Of a stretch of DNA of 64,000 bases, positions 25,499 through 33,900 are shown in pieces (within the stretch, counting starts at the first letter, position 1; the number at the start of each line of letters is the position of its first letter). Below the pieces are notes generated by a model. That model did not search any database, was not told where the DNA came from, and was given only the letters and a program-made list of their open reading frames with translations. The stretch comes from Bacteroidaceae bacterium (GTDB lineage: Bacteria > Bacteroidota > Bacteroidia > Bacteroidales > Bacteroidaceae), in the NCBI GenBank assembly GCA_017965425.1, contig JAGCPY010000089.1:1-64000 (forward strand), read 5' to 3'. The position numbers and the translations under genes were made by a program.

Positions 25499-26073
25499 TG
25501 AGTAAAGAAAGAGACGCAGATATCCGAGCCGCCATCGACGTGATGAAGCGCGGCGGCACCATCCTCTATCCGACCGACACCATCTGGGGCATCGGCTGCG
25601 ACGCCACCAACCCCGAGGCCGTACGCAAGGTCTTCGAAATCAAGCAACGCGAGGACTCCAAGGCCCTCATCTGCCTCGTCGATAGCCCGGGACGGTTGCA
25701 GCGATACGTCCGCAACGTCCCCGACGTGGCATGGGACATCATCGACCTCGCCACCAAACCCACCACCATCATCCTCAACGGCGCTGCAGGGCTCGCACCC
25801 AACCTCCTTGCCGAGGACGGCAGCGTAGGACTCCGCGTCACAGCCGAAGTCTTCTCCCAGCAGCTGTGCTACCGCTTCCAGAAAGCCATCGTCAGCACCT
25901 CCGCCAATATTAGCGGACAGCCAGCTCCCCAGACCTTTGCTGACATTTCCGACGAGATCAAGAATGCCGTCGATTACGTCTGCCTGTCACGTCAGCGCGA
26001 CACCTCACGCCACGAGCCATCCTCCATCATCAAGTTCACACCCTCTGGCGAAGTCACCATCATCCGCCGCTGA
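25498..26073 (+). CDS. tsaC: L-threonylcarbamoyladenylate synthase (YrdC/Sua5 type)
   Basis: Makes threonylcarbamoyl-AMP from threonine, bicarbonate and ATP for the t6A37 modification of ANN-reading tRNAs. The 191-aa protein is the YrdC domain alone: GGTILYPTDTIWGIGCDATN, KQREDSKALICLVDS, KPTTIILNGAAGLAPNL, GSVGLRVTAEVFSQQL and STSANISGQPAPQTF. It is translationally coupled to prfC. No terminator is evident in the 104 bp before the ClC gene. Confidence 0.93.
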   Translation: MSKERDADIRAAIDVMKRGGTILYPTDTIWGIGCDATNPEAVRKVFEIKQREDSKALICLVDSPGRLQRYVRNVPDVAWDIIDLATKPTTIILNGAAGLAPNLLAEDGSVGLRVTAEVFSQQLCYRFQKAIVSTSANISGQPAPQTFADISDEIKNAVDYVCLSRQRDTSRHEPSSIIKFTPSGEVTIIRR

Positions 26074-26137
26074 CATACAATCTTTTTCCTATCTTTTCCC
26101 GACTATCCGTTCTTACAACAAAATAACGTCTTCTTTT

Positions 26138-26168
26138 TTGGCGACTTGGCTGGAATGTCGTACCTTTG
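26138..26168 (+). promoter_or_regulatory. Promoter of the ClC gene (TTG ... TACCTTTG)
   Basis: TTG at 26138-26140, a 20-bp spacer and TACCTTTG at 26161-26168 match the Bacteroidetes -33/-7 promoter. The start codon at 26178 lies only 9 bp after the -7 box, so the transcript should be leaderless or nearly so. Confidence 0.7.
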
Positions 26169-26177
26169 CGGGCGTAA

Positions 26178-27959
26178 ATGACAGAAAACTGGAATCGCAT
26201 CATCAACTGGCGCACGGCGCACATCAAGGACCGGCAGTTCATGCTGCTGTTGGCCTTCGTGATTGGTGTGCTCACGGCACTGGCAGGCCTGTTGCTGAAG
26301 TGGCTCATCCATCAGATCGAGTACATGCTGACGAACCACTTCTCCATCACGGGTGCCAACTGGCTCTACTTGGTCTATCCCGTGGTGGGCATCCTGCTGA
26401 CGGGTCTCTTCGTGCGCCACGTGGTGCGCGACGATATCGGCCACGGCATCACGAAGATTCTGTATGCCATCGCCCGCAAGAAGAGTTACATCCGGACGCA
26501 CAACACGTGGTCGTCGGTGGTGGCATCGGGCATCACCATCGGTTTCGGCGGCAGCGTGGGTGCCGAGGCGCCTATCGTGTTGACGGGCAGCGCCATCGGC
26601 TCGAACCTTGGGCAGCTGTTCCGTCTGGACAGCAAGAAGATGATGCTGCTCGTGGGCTGTGGAGCGGCAGGTGCCGTCTCGGGAATCTTCAAGGCGCCGA
26701 TAGCAGGGCTGGTGTTCACGCTGGAGGTGCTGATGATCGACTTCACGCTGGGCAGCCTGCTTCCCCTGCTGGTGTCCTGTGTGACAGCCGCCGCCGTCAC
26801 TTTCGCCATTTCGGGTACGGATAACCTCTTTGAGTTTCACCTTACCAACGCTTTCGCCATCTCGCGCGTACCCGCGTATATATTATTAGGTATCTTCTGC
26901 GGTCTCGTCTCGCTCTACTTCACCCGTGTCATGAACTGGCTCGAAGACCAGTTCCGCCGATTAGGTTCTCCGTGGAAACGTTTCCTCGTGGCCAGCCCCA
27001 TTCTCAGCGTGCTCATCTTCCTCTTCCCGTCGCTCTACGGCGAAGGCTACGGCATGATCCGCCTGCTGCTGAATGGCCAGGGACAGGCCGACTGGAACCA
27101 AGTGCTGGAAGGCTCCTTCTTCTATGCGACCCCCCATCTGCTGCTCCTCTATTTGGCTGGCATCATCGTCTTCAAGGTGTTTGCCACGACGGCCACCAAC
27201 AGCGGGGGTGGTTGCGGCGGTACGTTTGCGCCGAGTCTGTTCCTCGGCTGTGTGTCGGGCTTCCTGTTCGCTTCTTTGTGGAACCTGTTGCCGGGCAATA
27301 CCATCATCGTGCCAGAGAATAACTTTTCTCTTCTTGGCATGGCAGGCCTGATGAGCGGCGTCATGCACGCTCCGCTGACGGGCATCTTCCTGATTGCCGA
27401 GCTGACGGGCGGCTATGGCTTGTTCCTGCCGCTGATGATAGTCGCCGTCTGTGCCTACTTGACCATCATCATCTTCGAGCCTCACAGCATCTACACCATG
27501 CGCCTGGCGCGCAAGGGCGAGCTTGTCACCCATAACCGCGACAAGGCCATTCTCACTTTGATGTCGATGGACTCCGTCATCGAGCGCTATGAAGAACATT
27601 TGCATCCCGACGACGACCTCGGCGAGATTGTGCGTCAGGTGGCAGGCTCGAACCGCGATGTCTTCCCCGTCGTCGATGAGGCAGGCAAGCTTCTTGGCGT
27701 GCTCATCCTCGACCGTGTGCGCCATGTCATGTTCCGCACCGAGCTTTATCATCGCCTGCATGTCAGTGACCTCATGTCACAATATGCTGCACGTCTGACC
27801 ACCAACGATTCGATGGATGTTGTCATGTCAACTTTCGACCGTACCCAGGCGTGGACGCTGCCCGTCGTCGATGCCGATGGCATCTTCATGGGCTTCATCC
27901 GTCGCAGCCACGTCACAGCATTGTATCGGACCATGATGGCGGACTTGAGTGATGAATAG
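26178..27959 (+). CDS. ClC-family chloride channel/antiporter with CBS domains
   Basis: A 593-aa membrane protein: ~11 hydrophobic helices in residues 20-430, then two CBS domains (~450-580, with SNRDVFPVVDEAGKLLGVLI and TLPVVDADGIFMGFIRRSHV). The ClC pore signature is seen in GFGGSVGAEAPIVLTGSAIG (equivalent of G(K/R)EGP), GCGAAGAVSGIFKAPIAGLV and GGGCGGTFAPSLFLG. The gating Glu of GKEGP-type antiporters is shifted here (GAEAP), so whether it is a channel or a Cl-/H+ exchanger is open. CBS domains often sense adenine nucleotides. Its stop touches palindromic element 7. Confidence 0.88.
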   Translation: MTENWNRIINWRTAHIKDRQFMLLLAFVIGVLTALAGLLLKWLIHQIEYMLTNHFSITGANWLYLVYPVVGILLTGLFVRHVVRDDIGHGITKILYAIARKKSYIRTHNTWSSVVASGITIGFGGSVGAEAPIVLTGSAIGSNLGQLFRLDSKKMMLLVGCGAAGAVSGIFKAPIAGLVFTLEVLMIDFTLGSLLPLLVSCVTAAAVTFAISGTDNLFEFHLTNAFAISRVPAYILLGIFCGLVSLYFTRVMNWLEDQFRRLGSPWKRFLVASPILSVLIFLFPSLYGEGYGMIRLLLNGQGQADWNQVLEGSFFYATPHLLLLYLAGIIVFKVFATTATNSGGGCGGTFAPSLFLGCVSGFLFASLWNLLPGNTIIVPENNFSLLGMAGLMSGVMHAPLTGIFLIAELTGGYGLFLPLMIVAVCAYLTIIIFEPHSIYTMRLARKGELVTHNRDKAILTLMSMDSVIERYEEHLHPDDDLGEIVRQVAGSNRDVFPVVDEAGKLLGVLILDRVRHVMFRTELYHRLHVSDLMSQYAARLTTNDSMDVVMSTFDRTQAWTLPVVDADGIFMGFIRRSHVTALYRTMMADLSDE

Positions 27960-28462
27960 GAAGACCCACCCCCCTGCCCCTCCCTTGTAGGGAAGGGAGT
28001 GGATACCTTTGCAGATGGAACAGAAAACGGCTTCATATAAAACTTCCTCGCCCGATAGGTATCTCTTGCTTCGGGCCTATGCCAGAGAGAATCGGAAGAA
28101 CGCGACGATGGCAGAGGAGTATCTGTGGGAGCAGCTGAGGGGTGGTTCTTTGGGTGTTGATTTCTTGCGGCAACATATCGTAGGTGACTATATCGCAGAT
28201 TTCGCTTCGCGGCATGGCGGGCTGATCATTGAGGTGGATGGAGGCTACCATGCGGAACGTCAGCAGCAGGAGGACGATGCCGTCAGGGAACAGGCTCTGG
28301 AGCAGATGGGCTTCCATGTCATGCGTTTCACCAACGAAGAAGTCCTATACGACATCAACAATGTTTTACAGCAAATAGATAGTTATTTCAATGAATAAGC
28401 ACACATCCAGTCAAATACATCTTACTCCCCTCCCTGCAAGGGAGGGGCAGGGGGGAGGGTCT
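27960..28462. mobile_element. Paired palindromic element 7 enclosing a DUF559 gene (putative full-length form)
   Basis: Left arm 27960-28012 begins GAAGACCCACCCCCC right after the clc stop (TAG), has stem CCCTCCCTTGTAGGGAAGGG and inner end GTGGATACCTTTGC. The inverted right arm 28421-28462 (CTTACTCCCCTCCCTGC ... GGGGGGAGGGTCT) lies in the first codons of fmt. Between the arms is a complete DUF559 reading frame starting 3 bp after the left arm. All other pairs have only ~30-125 bp between arms. The layout is that of an autonomous unit with its shortened derivatives, though DUF559 has no shown role in transposition. Confidence 0.7.
28015..28398 (+). CDS. DUF559 (Vsr-like endonuclease fold) protein inside element 7
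   Basis: A 127-aa protein of the DUF559 family, related to Vsr/PD-(D/E)xK-type nucleases. It has the family start LLLRAYARENRKNATMAEEY with LWEQLRGG, then FLRQHIVGDYIADFASRHGG and LIIEVDGGYHAERQQQEDDA (putative metal-site E-x-D and His), and GFHVMRFTNEEVL. Key residues are intact. ATG 28015 is chosen; a TTG at 28009 is possible. It sits between the two inverted arms and its end overlaps fmt by 8 nt. Catalysis has been proposed for this family from fold only; a role in moving the palindromic elements is my inference. Confidence 0.82.
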   Translation: MEQKTASYKTSSPDRYLLLRAYARENRKNATMAEEYLWEQLRGGSLGVDFLRQHIVGDYIADFASRHGGLIIEVDGGYHAERQQQEDDAVREQALEQMGFHVMRFTNEEVLYDINNVLQQIDSYFNE

Positions 28463-29506
28463 GCCTCACTCCGTATCGTCTTCATGGGCACGCCTGACTT
28501 CGCCGTCGCCTCCCTTCGCAAGCTGGTAGAGAACCATTGTAACGTCGTGGCCGTCGTCACGATGCCCGATAAACCCGTAGGCCGACACCACGACACGCTG
28601 CAGGCCTCGCCCGTGAAGCAGTATGCCGTCAGCCAGGGCATCCCCGTCTTGCAACCAGAACGGCTGAAGGATGAGGCTTTTCTAGAAGAACTGCGCAGCT
28701 ACCGTGCCGACCTTCAGGTTGTTGTTGCCTTCCGTATGTTGCCCGAAGTCGTCTGGGCCATGCCCCCTCTCGGAACTTTCAACCTCCACGCTGCCCTTTT
28801 GCCACAGTACCGTGGAGCGGCACCCATCAACTGGGCTGTCATCAACGGTGAGACCGAGACGGGCATCACCACCTTCTTCCTCGACCACGACATCGACACG
28901 GGGCGCATCATTCACCGTGTGCCCTCGCCCATTGCCGACACCGACACCGTCGGCGATGTTCATGACCGCTTGATGGAACTCGGTGCCGACCTCGTCCTCC
29001 GCACCGTGAAGGATATTGCCGCAGGCACCGCCAACCCCGTGGACCAGGACACTGTGCTCGGCGGTTCTCCCGCCGAGTCCCTCAATCCCGCTCCCAAGCT
29101 TACCCGCGACAACACCCAGATTCGCTGGCATGAGCACACGGTCAAGTCTGCCTATGACTTCATCCGTGGACTCTCGCCATACCCGGGAGCATGGACCACC
29201 TTGTGCACAGCCGACGGCAAGGAGACACAGCTGAAAGTGTTTGGAAGCCTCACCACCGCCCCCTCTCCGGACGGAGAGGGGAGTAGATACTCTCAAGGAC
29301 AGGAAGCCAACAACGAACAAACTGCACAAGTAATCACTCCCCTCGCCATTCAGAGAGGGGTTGGGGGTGAGGCTTCCCTCCTCGTTCCCCTCCGCGACGG
29401 CGACCTTCGTCTCACCGACCTCCAACTGGCGGGAAAACGGCGTATGCCCGTCCAAGAATTCCTCCGTGGTGCCCATTTAGAGGGCGCGATTCTGAAAGAA
29501 TGTTAA
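28391..29506 (+). CDS. fmt: Methionyl-tRNA formyltransferase with two element-derived inserts
   Basis: Formylates the initiator Met-tRNA with 10-formyl-THF. The catalytic domain is intact: RIVFMGTPDFAVASLRKLVE, the Asn/His/Asp set in FNLHAALLPQYRGAAPINWA and FFLDHDIDTGRIIHRV, and later FIRGLSPYPGAWTTL. At 371 aa it is ~50 longer than usual. Two extra stretches explain this: the N-terminus (HLTPLPAREGQGGGSASL, right arm of element 7) and a block in the C-terminal OB-fold domain (TTAPSPDGEGSRYSQGQEAN through IQRGVGGEAS, element 8). After it the normal end resumes (LQLAGKRRMPVQEFLRG). The frame is kept throughout, so the protein is probably functional. Confidence 0.93.
   Translation: MNKHTSSQIHLTPLPAREGQGGGSASLRIVFMGTPDFAVASLRKLVENHCNVVAVVTMPDKPVGRHHDTLQASPVKQYAVSQGIPVLQPERLKDEAFLEELRSYRADLQVVVAFRMLPEVVWAMPPLGTFNLHAALLPQYRGAAPINWAVINGETETGITTFFLDHDIDTGRIIHRVPSPIADTDTVGDVHDRLMELGADLVLRTVKDIAAGTANPVDQDTVLGGSPAESLNPAPKLTRDNTQIRWHEHTVKSAYDFIRGLSPYPGAWTTLCTADGKETQLKVFGSLTTAPSPDGEGSRYSQGQEANNEQTAQVITPLAIQRGVGGEASLLVPLRDGDLRLTDLQLAGKRRMPVQEFLRGAHLEGAILKEC
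29243..29376. mobile_element. Paired palindromic element 8, inside fmt
   Basis: Left arm 29243-29298 (GGAAGCCTCACC ... CCCTCTCCGGACGGAGAGGGG ... GTAGATACT) and inverted right arm 29328-29376 (AAGTAATCACTCCCCTC ... GGGGGTGAGGCTTCC) are both read in frame within fmt, ~30 bp apart. The outer ends are the GAAGCCTCACC type rather than GAAGACCC, as in elements 9 and the right end of 3. Confidence 0.78.
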
Positions 29507-29566
29507 AAAACCGTCTGAAATCCATATTTAACCGTTACAAAGTTTCAACGTTTCAACATTTCCATA

Positions 29567-29574
29567 TACCTTTG
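29567..29574 (+). promoter_or_regulatory. -7 box TACCTTTG for the ECF sigma gene
   Basis: TACCTTTG matches TAnnTTTG, 72 bp before the ATG at 29646, in an AT-rich gap after fmt. A weak TTTC lies about 20 bp upstream rather than TTG. Confidence 0.55.
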
Positions 29575-29645
29575 CCCCGCTAAACCCATTAAAATACATT
29601 GCCTATCGACAAAACATTACTCCTAAACCATCCTATTAGATAGTA

Positions 29646-30242
29646 ATGCAAAATCTCAGAACAGAGACTGACGAGCAACTCGTCAAGCTCTATGAAGAAG
29701 GCAATGACGCAGCATTCGACATCTTGCTGCAGCGTTATCAACAACCCCTTTTTGGCTATATTCTTGCCCTTGTCTGCGACGAGGACAAAGCCAATGACAT
29801 CTTCCAAGAGACGTTCTTCAAGGTCATCAACTATGTCCGTGCCCACCGCTATGTCGATAATGGCAAGTTCCAGGCATGGATCATGCGCATCGCCCGCAAC
29901 CTCATTGCCGACAACTATCGCCACAAGTCGCCCTTCGTGGAAATCTCCGGTGAGCAGGAACGCCATCGCGTGTTCGACAATGCACCCCTGGCCACGCCTT
30001 CCATAGAAGACAACTACCACAACGAGCAGACGGTCAACGAGCTGACTCAGATGATTGACCGCCTGCCCCTGCCACAGCAGGAAGTCGTGAGAATGCGCAT
30101 CTACGAAAACCGCTCCTTTAAGGAAATCGCTGCCCTGACAGATTGCAGCATCAACACCGCCCTCGGACGGATGCGCTATGCTATCATCAACCTCCGTCGC
30201 ATGGCCGCCACCAAGGACCTCTCCATGGTGGAGTACGATTAA
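29646..30242 (+). CDS. ECF-type RNA polymerase sigma-70 factor
   Basis: A 198-aa sigma factor with region 2 (residues ~10-85: YEEGNDAAFDILLQRYQQPL, DIFQETFFKVI, GKFQAWIMRIARNLIADNYR) and region 4 (~125-185: LPLPQQEVVRMRIYENRSFK, EIAALTDCSINTALGRMRYA). It should direct polymerase to a specific regulon. No anti-sigma (FecR-like) gene lies next to it, unlike most Bacteroidetes SusC-linked ECF factors. The next gene, 709 bp downstream, is susC, but co-regulation is only suggested by proximity. Confidence 0.9.
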   Translation: MQNLRTETDEQLVKLYEEGNDAAFDILLQRYQQPLFGYILALVCDEDKANDIFQETFFKVINYVRAHRYVDNGKFQAWIMRIARNLIADNYRHKSPFVEISGEQERHRVFDNAPLATPSIEDNYHNEQTVNELTQMIDRLPLPQQEVVRMRIYENRSFKEIAALTDCSINTALGRMRYAIINLRRMAATKDLSMVEYD

Positions 30243-30313
30243 CCCCCTTTCTTCTCAAAAAAGTCTCAATTCCTCACCTTTTGTCACATCTTATTGGTGA
30301 ACAGATGGTTGCC

Positions 30314-30469
30314 GGTGAGGGAAAGGTGAGGAATAGGTGAGGGATGGTGAGGCTTTTGCATTCTCCTCCTCCGAGGAACCCTCATCTTGCGTGGCTGGAT
30401 GACGGTCGCATGATGGCTTCGAGGCCATTCCCTCACCATCCCTCACCTATTCCTCACCTTTCCCTCACC
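30314..30469. repeat. 39-bp perfect inverted repeat built from GGTGAGG units
   Basis: The left half 30314-30352 and right half 30431-30469 are exact reverse complements over 39 bp, 78 bp apart. Each half contains four GGTGAGG motifs about 10-12 bp apart. Looser copies of the same motif flank both sides (CCTCACCTTTTG near 30273; CAAAAGGTGAGGG near 30494), so the symmetry extends further with mismatches. No transposase is present. It could be an operator cluster, a recombination site or a large RNA hairpin. Confidence 0.85.
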
Positions 30470-30566
30470 CGTAAATAGCTTCTTTTCAGTCAGATATGGC
30501 AAAAGGTGAGGGATTTCCTTTGTTTGTACCCTTACATGGTGTGAGGCAGTTCATGTCCAGTCGCAG

Positions 30567-30632
30567 AAACATGTTGACCGTCTCAGCAGAACGTCAACAC
30601 CTTCTTCGTTGAACGTGTACACCCTCCACTCA
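30567..30632. repeat. 22-bp repeat array 4 (3 units)
   Basis: Cores at 30567 (AAACATGTTGACCGTC), 30589 (GAACGTCAACACCTTC) and 30611 (GAACGTGTACACCCTC), 22 bp apart with spacers TCAGCA, TTCGTT and CACTCA. This is the only array that lies upstream of a same-strand gene (susC, ~320 bp away) rather than at a gene end or between divergent genes. Confidence 0.75.
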
Positions 30633-30813
30633 TATTATATATTATATGTTCGCGCGCGCACGTATCTACGAAGTCCGTCCTCCGTGCGACAAAATGGTGT
30701 TCTTTTGTGCTTCCGAGGTTCCATTTTGTATCTTAAAAGGTGTTTTTCCTAAAAAAACAGCCCTAAAATCCATCTTTTTTCACAATTTTTATCGTTGTTA
30801 GCTAAAAAAGTAT

Positions 30814-30821
30814 TAACTTTG
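30814..30821 (+). promoter_or_regulatory. Likely susC -7 box (TAACTTTG)
   Basis: TAACTTTG fits TAnnTTTG. A TTG at 30795-30797 is 16 bp upstream, somewhat close. The predicted leader is ~125 nt, long enough for regulation at the RNA level. Confidence 0.5.
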
Positions 30822-30951
30822 CGCCGTTTTAGTCCGTGCTTCATAGGAAATGGGCCATTGACCGTATCACTGACATTGTCCGTTCAGGAAAGGCAAAAAT
30901 ATAGAGAGTAAACAAGATAACAAGTATTATGTTTAATTTAAGAGAGTATTT

Positions 30952-33900
30952 ATGGAAAAAAGATTCATGACTCTTTTGGCGGGGCTGTTCCTATCTTTAG
31001 GAGTGGCTTTCGCTCAAGTTCAAGTGAAAGGCACCATTATCAGTGCAGATGATGGTGAACCATTGCCTGGTGCCTCCGTGAAGGTACTCGGACAGAAGAC
31101 AGGCACTGTGACCAACATCGATGGTGAGTTCGTCATCAGCGTTCCCAGTGCAGATACGCGTCTCGAGATCTCACACATCGGCATGTTGCCGCGTGTCGTC
31201 AAGGCCCGCAACGGTATGCGCATCTCCCTCGACACGGATGACAAGATGCTCGAGGAAGTGATGATTGTAGGTTATGGTACCAGTACACGTTCTGCGTTCA
31301 CCGGTTCTGCCGTGGAAATCAAGAGCGAGGACATCACCAACCACGTCACCTCGACGGCCACGAGTGCACTCGTGGGTAAGGTGGCAGGTATCACCGCCAA
31401 TTCCAGCGACGGTGCTCCCGGTAGCGCTCCTACCATCCGCATCCGTGGTATTGGCTCCTACATGGCATCGACCACGCCGCTGTATGTCATCGACGGTGTG
31501 CCCATGTCACAAAGCATGGCCACGATCAACCCCAGCGACATTGAGAGCATCTCTGTCCTGAAGGATGCCAGTGCAACGGCCATCTACGGTAACCGTGGTG
31601 CAAACGGTGTCATCATCATCACCACCAAGAAAGCCAAAGGTGCTGCCAAGGATGCTGAGGTGACCTTCGATGCACGTATCGGTTCCAACGCACGCCTGAC
31701 TCCGCGCTACGACATCATCACTGATCCCGGCCAGTATCTGGAAACACAGTACCGTGCCCTGTACAACAGCGTGGCCTACAATGGCGGCACAGCTTCTGAC
31801 GCCTATGCAGCCGCTGATGAAATCCTTTGTGGTGACGTCAACAACGGCGGTCTGGGCTACCAGATCTTCACAGTGCCCGCAGGCGAGAAGCTCATCGGTA
31901 CTAACTTCAAGCTCAACCCCAATGCCAAATTGGGCTACAGCGATGGACAGTACTTCTACACACCAGACGATTGGTACAACGAGGTTTATCATTCCTCCTT
32001 GCGTCAAGAGTACAACGCCAGCGTCAGCGGCAACACCGGTCGTCTGAGCTACTTCGCCAGCGCAGGCTATCTGAACGATGGCGGACAGGTGAACAATTCG
32101 CAGTTTGAACGTTACACGGGTCGTACCAATGTGGAGTATCAGGCTAAGAAGTGGTTGCGTCTGACCACCAACATGGCTTACACTCACTACGACAACCAGC
32201 GTCCCTCCTACAGCGACACCTACGGCAGCAGCACCAACGTATTCTACACGATCAATGGTATTGCTCCCATCTATCCCCTTTACGTGCGTGACAAGGACGG
32301 CAACATCATGAACCAAAACGGTCGCACCGTCTATGATGCCAACAACACCAACTTCCGCCGTGCCAGCTTTGGCGGAAACAGTGTCCGCGACAACGAGAAC
32401 GACCGCCGTCGCACCTACTCCGATAACTTCTTCGGACAGTGGGGTGTCACGGTGACTCCCATCGAAGGACTTGACATCAAGGCCAATCTCAGTGCTACCA
32501 GCATTAACTCACGTGCTACCACCCTCTCCAGCCGTTTCGGCTCTGCCAACAGTGTTGACGGTGCAGCTGGTGTCAGCACCAGCCGCTACTTCTCTGTCAA
32601 CCAGCAGTACATGGTCAACTACATCCACACCTTCAACCAAGTTCATAATCTCGGCATCGTGGCCGGTTACGAACAGCTGAAGGACAAGGATCAGGCTCTT
32701 TCTGCATCTAACACCCACCTCTACGATCCCTTCATCGGAGAAATCAACAATGCCGTTGGTCCCAACGACGACATGAGTATGAGTTCTTCTACCGACAACT
32801 ATATGACAGAAGGTTTCCTCGCACGTGCTACCTATGATTATGCCGAGCGTTACTTTGCCAACGCCAGCTTCCGTCGCGACGCCAGTTCGAAGTTCGCTCC
32901 CGGTCACCGCTGGGGTACGTTCTGGAGTGCCGGTTTAGCATGGCAGATCAACAAGGAAGAGTTCATGAAGAACGTCTCTTGGGTGGATCTCCTCAAGCTG
33001 AAGGCTTCGTACGGTGAAAATGGTAACGACGGTGGTATGGGTTGGCACGCTTACGCTGACCGCTATTCCACCAGTTACAACAGCGATTCCAAGTCCTACA
33101 ATGTCGTCATGGCCGCCAAGGGTAATGAAGAACTGACTTGGGAGACTAAGAAGATGTGGAACTTCGGTATCGACTTCTCTCTCTTCAACTACCGCTTGAA
33201 CGGTACTCTTGAATTCTACACCGGTACCACCAGCGACCTTCTCTGGTCCAAGCAGGTGCCTTTGAGCTCTGGTCTTCCTGTGACCTCCTTCCCCCTCAAC
33301 GTCGGCAAGCTCCTCAACCGTGGTGTTGAGTTCTCTCTGAATGGCGACGTTATCCGCACCAAGGACATCAAGTGGAACATCAACTTGAATCTGGCTCATA
33401 ACCACAACGAGTTCACCGAACTCGACGAGAGCATCAGCGAGAAGGGTCTGCGCTACAGCAACCAGATTATCCGCGTAGGCGGCTCCAGTGCACATGCTTA
33501 CATGAAGCGTTTTGCCGGTGTGGACCAGAGCAATGGTCGTGCACAGTATTGGAAGGCTTATACCTATGCTGATCAGGAAGAGAAAAACCCGGACAAGCTC
33601 ACTTTGATGACTAACACATACGGTGAAGGTCCCATCGTGAAGGAAGAACTCACCTACGACATCACGGAAGCCAGCCTCTATGACTGCGGCGACATCCTGC
33701 CCAAAGTACAGGGCGGCTTCGGCACGACCCTCGAACTCTACGGCTTCGACCTCAGTGCACAGTTCAGCTTCCAGCTCGGCGGCAAGACCTACGACGGCGG
33801 CTACCAGCAGCTCATGCACAACGGCAGCGGCCAACAGCTCGGTACTGCCATGCACAAGGATCTCCTCGATGCCTGGACTCCCGAGAATCCCAACTCCGAC

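Larger units (their letters stand above)
30243..30951. other. 709-bp gene-free region between the sigma gene and susC
   Basis: No convincing ORF. In order it holds a 39-bp inverted repeat of GGTGAGG-type units (30314-30469), further single GGTGAGG-like sites on both sides (about 30272 and 30499), 22-bp repeat array 4 (30567-30632), an alternating AT then GC dinucleotide stretch (30636-30660), and the likely susC promoter (30814-30821) with a ~125-nt leader. Confidence 0.7.

Noticed and set aside
30314-30469. Ends of an insertion sequence
   Set aside because: Only 78 bp lie between the halves, there is no transposase, and the halves are themselves made of short GGTGAGG repeats.
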